From: Myrica gale
Lineage: Eukaryota; Streptophyta; Magnoliopsida; Fagales; Myricaceae
Length of the DNA: 64,000 bases
Assembly: GCA_963930655.1 (NCBI GenBank)
Contig: OZ005619.1
Span: 4,694,501 to 4,758,500 of the forward strand
Reading direction: 5' to 3'
This document shows, piece by piece, positions 57,781-64,000 of the stretch. Position 1 is the stretch's first letter, and each line of letters starts with the position of its first letter. Below the pieces are notes generated by a model that did no database searches, had not been told where the DNA came from, and worked only from the letters and a program-made list of their open reading frames with translations. Position numbers and translations under genes: made by a program.

Positions 57781-58183
57781 GGCATTTTGGAACCTGCACC
57801 CAAGGCCAACCTGTGGCCTTACAATCCCATCTTCACTATTTCTTCTAATGACAGAGACCAAAAGACACCCAGATCGTTCTTAATACATTTCAGCTTCACA
57901 AATCAAGTCATTAGAGCACATTAGAGCATTTAACCATTATCGAATATGCAACTAAAACCCTTCCATGCATGTTACTAAATACTACTGGGGCTCATCATTT
58001 TTCCCAACGTAAATCTTGCAAACTAACCCTTACAGAACACCCCAACACCCTTTTAAAACAAGTATGTACACCCTTACCTTGGTGGTTTGGTTAGGCTTTT
58101 TGGATGGCTTGAAGAACACCTTTCTCTCTTCCTTTTTTCACTAGCTCTGCCCTCCTCTCTCTTTTTATCTTTCTCTTTCACGA
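57781..58183. other. Interior of the long-direct-repeat unit, right part
   Basis: On the minus strand CCACCAAG|GTAAGGGTG near 58070-58080 looks like a splice donor after a purine-rich leader, so the repeat may be transcribed leftward. No coding domain. Confidence 0.35.
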
Positions 58184-58616
58184 TATTATTTTTCCTCTCG
58201 AAGAAGTGGTGTGTGCGGGTTAAGAAAAAGGAAGCTTTTGGTATCTCTAGCATGTAATGATTTCCTAGAATATAGGATAGGGACCTAATTGTAAGATAAG
58301 AAACTTTGGAGTAGTTAACTTGGAGAAGCAAAGAAAAGGTAATTGGGCAAGGGTGATACGGGAAGATTGATTAGGACGATGCGGGTAGATTGAATAGGTC
58401 ATTTGTCACAACATCTAAGCTGGATATAATTGCATTAGATTTGTGGGAGATTTGGTTGCACATGGCCGGCCAAGCTTTGTCAATGGGCTTGGCTTGGCTT
58501 GGTTGGCCTTTAATCTAGGTGGATTCTAGGTCAATTCCGGCCCTATAGCGAGGTAGGTCCAAGTCCAATTTGAAATCCCTAGGCCCAAATGCATGATAAT
58601 GTGAGAATTAAGCTCT

Positions 58617-58656
<40 letters not shown>

Positions 58657-58939
58657 CAATAAAATCAAATGCATAAAATAATTAAAAATCAAATTAGATA
58701 ATTTACATCAAAATAATAAAAGGAAGATAATTTAAACGACATAAACAATAAAACTCTCATTAACAATTTATATGGGGAAAACAAACAATGTTGATGGAAA
58801 ATATTCAAAATTATAATATCGTACTTTATAGTCAACAATAATTTGAAATTAATTGAAGATTTAAGCAAAAATAATATATATGCCAAATTTATTAATAACA
58901 AATATCATGAAAAAATAATACGTACAACTCGGAGTTTCA
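58184..58939. repeat. Right copy of the ~750 bp direct repeat (LTR-like)
   Basis: Partner of 53724-54477. It has gained a long TA microsatellite at 58616-58652 where the left copy has a short T/A run. Confidence 0.7.
58616..58652. repeat. (TA)n microsatellite
   Basis: About 17-18 uninterrupted TA units inside the right direct repeat. Confidence 0.95.
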
Positions 58940-59699
58940 AATTACTAGCAATGAAAACGCCGATAGCTCACTGAAGGGTTAGAAAAAGACTCACATGCAG
59001 CCAAAAAGACCTCGTGTATAGGCCTGTCAACCTACGAAGCAGGAGAGTCTTATTAGACATGGTAAATTTTCTCGAAAAGTTGCAATTTTGACGAGATTGC
59101 CAAGCCAGGCCTGAAAAAGTCTTGGGCTGAGAATGAAACCATACACGAGGGCACACGTTAATCCATCTTAAGCTGCAAACGAAGGAATTGCCAAACAAGG
59201 CTATTCCATGCGTTTGGACTACAGACAGTGGATCTTTGAATAGGTAAAGGAAATTTCACCATGTTTTCCTGTATGGCAAGAAGACATGAATTGTTCATTG
59301 TAGACAGTTAAATCAAGTCAGTATCCTTCCTTCTCTTGTCTTTTCCCCTATATATGACTGAAGTATTTTATTTTTGCAAATCCTAAATCTTGGAAGTATT
59401 CAGCCATCTGCTACCGATTTTGATTAGGGGGAGTCCGCATGGAGCCAGTAGCGGTAACGAAATTTTTTTCACAAGAATGTTGTAAGGCTTGCATTTCAAA
59501 AGAAACATACAAGGAATTAAAGACTTACATATGACCTAACTTTCATCAAGTTGTAAAAGAAGTATAGCAGGATCCCAAAAAGCGATCAAGAAAACCACAA
59601 TTGCTCCAATATGTTAGGCAAAAGATAGTGGTAGACGATAACGGTAGATAAAACTACTGAGATCTATACGGACTAGTAATAAAAGCGTTAACAACCTGA
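58940..59699. other. Intergenic region
   Basis: No gene recognised. Confidence 0.35.
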
Positions 59700-60170
59700 A
59701 CTTAGCAAAGCCAACTAGAGGGTAAAAAACGATCCCCAAGGGACCAGAGAGGCCCCCTAGAGAGTAAAAAAAATAAGAAACAACTAAGACAAACAAGGTT
59801 CAATACAAACAGAAACAACAACCTCTTGGATGTTCGGCTGTCACGACGCGTGGGGCCACGTGCCGCCGAAAAAGCAACCACTTGGTGGCGTTGGGTTTGT
59901 TCAGAGGCAGCATGAACCACCCAATAGGCGTGTAGCCTCCAAAAATCGCGGGAAGCAACTCAGACATGAAGAACCAAGTCGAGCGCGTGAGGCTGTCCAT
60001 CGATGGCCCACTGGAAGTCTGGAGCACAAGGATCTAGCCGCTAAGATTTAGAACAAAAAATTGAGAAAACAAGGAGAGAGAGAAGAAGACAAAGATAAGA
60101 AACGATCACCAACGAGAGAACCGGAGGAGAGTAGGGGGAGGAGCCGAGGCTCCTATCTTACCTGATTACA
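59700..60170 (-). mobile_element. Possible LINE-like remnant (minus orientation)
   Basis: A GC-richer block with CAAACAGAAACAACAACC-type sequence at its left and a GAGAGAGAG/GGAGGAG-rich right end resembles, in layout, the insert at 16738-17691. No poly-T head or target duplication was found, so the assignment is weak. Confidence 0.35.
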
Positions 60171-63100
60171 AATGGATTTAATTAGTCGATAAAGGAAGAT
60201 AGAGGAGACTAAGGCTGGAGTTTTTTTTTTTTTTTTTTGAGTGCTAGCTCGAACACGCATGCAAAACTTCTATTTTTGTTTTAAATCCAGCTCAGGGGTA
60301 CCGAAAACCGGTTTTGCATGTTAAGCGGAATTGGAAGCAAAAGTGAAAATTCTGCTTGTGATTTTTTTTATTATTGGATCAGAACCTATCATTTTGATCT
60401 AGGATTAATGCTCTTAAATCTTCCTCTTTTCATTTGACACTCAATCTTCCTCTCGCGTCTTCCCTATTTGCCACTATCTCTCACGTTTACTTCCGACCTC
60501 CAGTATCTGACTCTCTCTCACTCTCAATGCTCAAAATTTGGACGCAATGAACTCAAATACGGGGCAGAATGGGCCTAAAAAGTGGCATGATTTGTTCGGT
60601 CACGTTTGCCAGAGGTTCCTAATTTCGCTTCCGGTACTTCGGACTCCGTTAATAGTAGAATCCGCTAGTTGGCAGAGGCTGTGGGTAGCGGAGGCCGAAG
60701 TGGGGACTCTGGCCTTATCGAAAGCGGCCAGCAGAGAAGGCCCATTTGCTCCCCGTCAGTACCGTTACCCAGGTCTAGAAAGGGCCGAAGACGTACCAAG
60801 TTGATCGCATATATATAGTACTTCATTATGTGGGAAAACTGTGGGCTACTTATAATATGATGTTGAGGGACTTTCGGTGCCTAAAAATGCCCGATAAGGG
60901 ACATCATCCTGTGGTGCCTATTATAGAAGTTTGTATGCTTTTGCTCTCACATCATGACAATGAGGCCGATTGCATATAAAGCCTTGAGTGACGGAGGGAT
61001 AAGCCTCAGATACCCGATTGATATTGAAGGAACGATCGATGGGGTCATGGGACTCCTCTAAGATGCCCCCCTCATCAAAGCAAGATGAATTGAAAGGCTC
61101 TAATGTCTTGTTCTGAGCTTATTCCTTTCGAATAATGACAAAGTACGTCCTACACCACCTTCCATTACAATAGTGGATAACCATATCATAAAATACCACG
61201 TAATTCGATTCCTTTATAGTTTACTTTTCGAATTAGATGATTCAATTCTATAAGAGATGGACAGTTATAACATTCAATGTTATCAATATTAATTATGGAA
61301 CATAACAAAGTTAAATACTATACAATATGTAGATAAAAATGAGATAATACTGATTTTTTTTCTACGTGGCACAAAAAAATTAAATTGAAAATGAATAAGA
61401 CGTTGTCCATACGTTATTGGCATGAGAATTTTCCACACAAAAGGAAGCAGACGTGATGTGGATGAAAGGATGGAACTCCTTAATTGGAAGACGAATTCAA
61501 AGAACGCATATTCTTCTACTTTGTACGAAGAATCTGGAGAAATAATGGGGCATCTTATTCATGATTAATTCTTATTTGGATCGGGGCTCCGTTATATATA
61601 TTACATCAATTTACATCCCAGTCTAATTAATTGTTAGTCTTGTCAGTACACGTGTACTAATTTCCTAATTAATTGTCTTTTGTCATGTGTCAACAATGTC
61701 AAGTTAGATGTCTCACTGGTTGAGACGCGTGTGGATATAATCACTTCAGTTTTTTAATCATGAGAAACGTAAATATAAATAAATAAATATATATATATAT
61801 ATAATTTAAAAATAATAATTTATAGAAAAAAAAAAGTTTAAATCCTTCTCTAGCTCCTCAGTGGGGTTGAATTTTTTTAGAAAAAAAATACAATTTTTAC
61901 CTTCGAACTATCATACACTTTAAACTATTATGTTTGAGAGATTATACATACAAATTATGAATTTATAATACACCTTTTGTCTATTTTTCTTTCAAATTAA
62001 ATAAAAATTAATTTTTTTTAAACGAAATAACCATTACGTCCTTAAAAGTAACCATCTATTTGATTTTTTAGGACATAAGTGATATTTTATATTAAAAAGT
62101 TAATTTTATTTGACAAAAAAATAAAAGGATGGTATAATATGTTAGTAATAGATAATTTATAAGTGTAATATCTCAAAAGTGTTAATTTAGAATGTAAAGT
62201 GTAAAATAAAAAATAGTGTTTTCAATAATTTTTTTTTGGGTAACCATCGTTTGAGTCCATAGAATACACAAGAGATTACGTCATCTTTAAAATTCGAGCA
62301 CCTAATAATTGGGAGGGGGAATCCCACATAATGTATACTTTAGCGGTTAATCAAACACGTGGAACATTTATATTGATCCTAGCGTTTGTATTATAGGCAG
62401 TAAACTGAAAAATAACTTTCTTTATTTTTCAGCAAAACTCAAAGACTTATTATATAATGATTTTGAAAACTGACCAAGGACTATGTTTTTTTTAGGCTTA
62501 ACATATTGACCTCATATATATTAATTGATTGCTCTTTAAGAGCAAGTGACGGAAACGTTTTTATAATATCCAAGAGCAATGAATTCAGAGCACAAATATC
62601 TTAAATGTTACGTGAGTTAGAAAACAATATGATGCCAATATGTTAAGGAAAAAAAAAACAAAGACCCTATTCAATGGATGCAAGTTCCAAGCTGGTCAAC
62701 ATTAGTTTTTGGCAGGCATCCCCACATGTAAGGTGATCAAGTCCCTTGCGAATTACAATTAGATAAAGGAATGGAACTATAATAACGCAACAACAACAAA
62801 AAAATAATAATAAAAGGCATCATGATCACGTACCGTCTTTGTTAACTACTTGTCAAATGTCATTTTAAGCCTTTAACCACTAATTTCATCATATTAAATT
62901 CTTAAATTACCAAAATTTATCAATATTTTTCATAATCTAATAGTCAATATTGTAATATATAGTCTATTTTATGCACATTTCAACTGATGATTAATTTTAT
63001 CAAAGAACGAACCATTAATACAATTTGATAATTTATAAATTAAATGTGATAAAATTCATAATTTTAAATCGGACATTTGAAGGATAGGTTGAGAACTATG

Positions 63101-63316
63101 TGAAGAATATTTTGAACAAAACTCTTAAGTCCATTTTCTTTCTTGAATGTGCCAAAGCTATCCCTCCTTCCAAAGATGGAAAATGCTATAGAAGAGTAAT
63201 CGTCGGAAGTTCATATTAGACATTTCCCATTGACGTACAACTTGTTACCACTAAATGAAATATACATATGGATTATCATGGCAAATTAGGGTCTCTAGAT
63301 TTTTCTAGGGCTGTAG
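60171..63316. other. AT-rich intergenic region without genes
   Basis: Includes an 18-T run near 60221-60238, an open frame at 60538-60804 that matches no known family, and a TAAATAAATATATA microsatellite near 61770-61802. Nothing else is supported. Confidence 0.4.
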
Positions 63317-63577
63317 TGTTGGGGTTAGTCTTATATCGGTGTGGAAGGGGTTGATGATCAGTTTATAAGTGAGAGAAAATCTCACCTTTTAAATTAGTTT
63401 TTAGAGTTAAAATGTTCAATATCACTCAACACTAGTATTAGAGCATAGGTTTACTAACAAGTGTCAGACCCCAACAATTTATAGGAGAGAAACATGTTGT
63501 CTCTTCCCAACCCAGGGCCCAATATGTGAGTGAGAGATTGTTGACTTGGTCTCATATCGATTGTGGAAGGAAGTTGT
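63317..63577 (+). mobile_element. TRIM retrotransposon, 5' LTR to partial 3' LTR
   Basis: The LTR at 63317-63431 (115 bp) starts TGTTGGGGTTAGTCTTATAT and ends ACTCAACA. It is followed by CTAGTATTAGAGCATAGG, a decayed tRNA-Met primer-binding site (consensus TGGTATCAGAGC). After about 100 bp of non-coding interior, a purine-rich GTGAGTGAGAGAT precedes a second LTR start, TGTTGACTTGGTCTCATATC at 63539. That LTR is cut at 63578 by a hAT-like end. No coding capacity. Confidence 0.8.
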
Positions 63578-64000
63578 CAGTGGCGGAACGAAGGGGTAGC
63601 GGTCCTGGGCGGCTACCCCTCAAGCCACCAAAAAAGAACTTTTACATGCAAATATAAATATTTTTTTTTTAAAAAAGGGCCGCTACCCCTCAAGCCACCC
63701 CAAAATGAAATCTTACTTGCAAATAAGAGTTTGACACGTGGTACCATGCTCGGTTGTCGTGCTCTGGTGAAATTGTTTTTATGCGGCAGTAGGTGGGGAC
63801 AGTTGGAGGTTTCCGTAGTCTTGGAGAGCAAGTTGAGCTGCCAGATCCTCTGCACATAATGGGTCAGGACCTGCTGCAAGCACTTCATTGTTGATGTCCG
63901 GGCACACTGTAGCGCCTACAGAGAAGTTTGATTTTACTGTTGCATCAAATTGTATTTTATAAAGGGAGGGAAGTGATGTTAGGTGAAGAGTATGAATCGG
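63578..64000. mobile_element. hAT-like element start, running to the window end
   Basis: CAGTGGCGGAACGAAGGG at 63578 is a typical hAT terminus. A 21 bp phrase (CGGCTACCCCTCAAGCCACC and a close copy) occurs at about 63609 and 63681. The right terminus is not found before 64000, so the extent is unknown. Confidence 0.5.

Noticed and set aside
60538-60804. 88-codon plus-strand open frame
   Set aside because: No recognisable motif, no splice context and no similar sequence in the window.
1-64000. CRISPR arrays, rRNA operons and tRNA genes
   Set aside because: No regular spacer-repeat arrays or rRNA were seen. The CCCGGG field is degenerate, eukaryotic and lacks unique spacers. No convincing tRNA cloverleaf was found by eye; only a tRNA-like SINE head at 7985.

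Overview
This is about 64 kb of nuclear DNA from a flowering plant, almost certainly a eudicot. Genes have many short exons with GT-AG introns, the protein families are plant-specific (CONSTANS-like B-box/CCT, AP2/ERF of the CRF type, LysM GPI-anchored receptor), and the long AT-rich gaps are full of plant transposable elements. No bacterial-style operon, CRISPR array or rRNA gene was seen.

Five host genes can be assembled exon by exon. From left to right they are: a complex I subunit NDUFB10/PDSW (642-1665, +, 105 aa); a CONSTANS-like B-box/CCT regulator of the COL6/7/8/16 clade (14899-16420, -, 436 aa); a LYM1/LYM3-type LysM receptor-like protein (20112-22420, -, 4 exons, with a frame conflict in the signal peptide); a CCR4-like deadenylase of the CCR4-5 type (29985-38262, +, 14 exons, 482 aa); and an AP2/ERF factor of the cytokinin-response-factor type (41614-42555, -, 313 aa, with a likely 5'UTR intron). 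From memory, the Arabidopsis neighbours of the four COL6/7/8/16 paralogues include NDUFB10, CCR4-5 and CRF-type ERFs. The window may therefore preserve an ancestral block that is split up in Arabidopsis.

The genes do not form a pathway. Their products work in mitochondrial respiration, light or flowering transcription, cell-surface perception, mRNA decay and hormone-linked transcription.

The rest is mostly mobile DNA, and many insertions can be dated relative to one another by target-site duplications (TSDs). The two most interesting elements carry captured host exons. A 1.4 kb Pack-MULE (1869-3268) holds the first, mitochondrial-targeting exon of beta-cyanoalanine synthase. A 4.8 kb CACTA element (45265-50099, TSD TAT) with GC-rich palindromic subterminal arrays holds five exons plus introns of the splicing factor SF3A2, with a premature stop. 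Other elements are TRIM retrotransposons (7.0-8.0 kb and 63.3 kb), a SINE, LINE remnants, a copia gag/protease remnant cut by a MITE, a family of hAT MITEs with perfect or near-perfect 8 bp TSDs, TTA-flanked MITEs and MULE MITEs. Intron 1 of the CCR4-like gene contains three different MITEs in a row.

The 53.7-58.9 kb interval is the least explained. Two 750 bp direct repeats flank a 1.8 kb field of degenerate 30-40 bp units built round CCCGGG/CCCGGTC, which itself contains two younger MITEs. The right end (59-63 kb) is AT-rich and without recognisable genes. Exon boundaries were worked out by hand from reading frame, splice consensus and remembered family sequences; no search was run.
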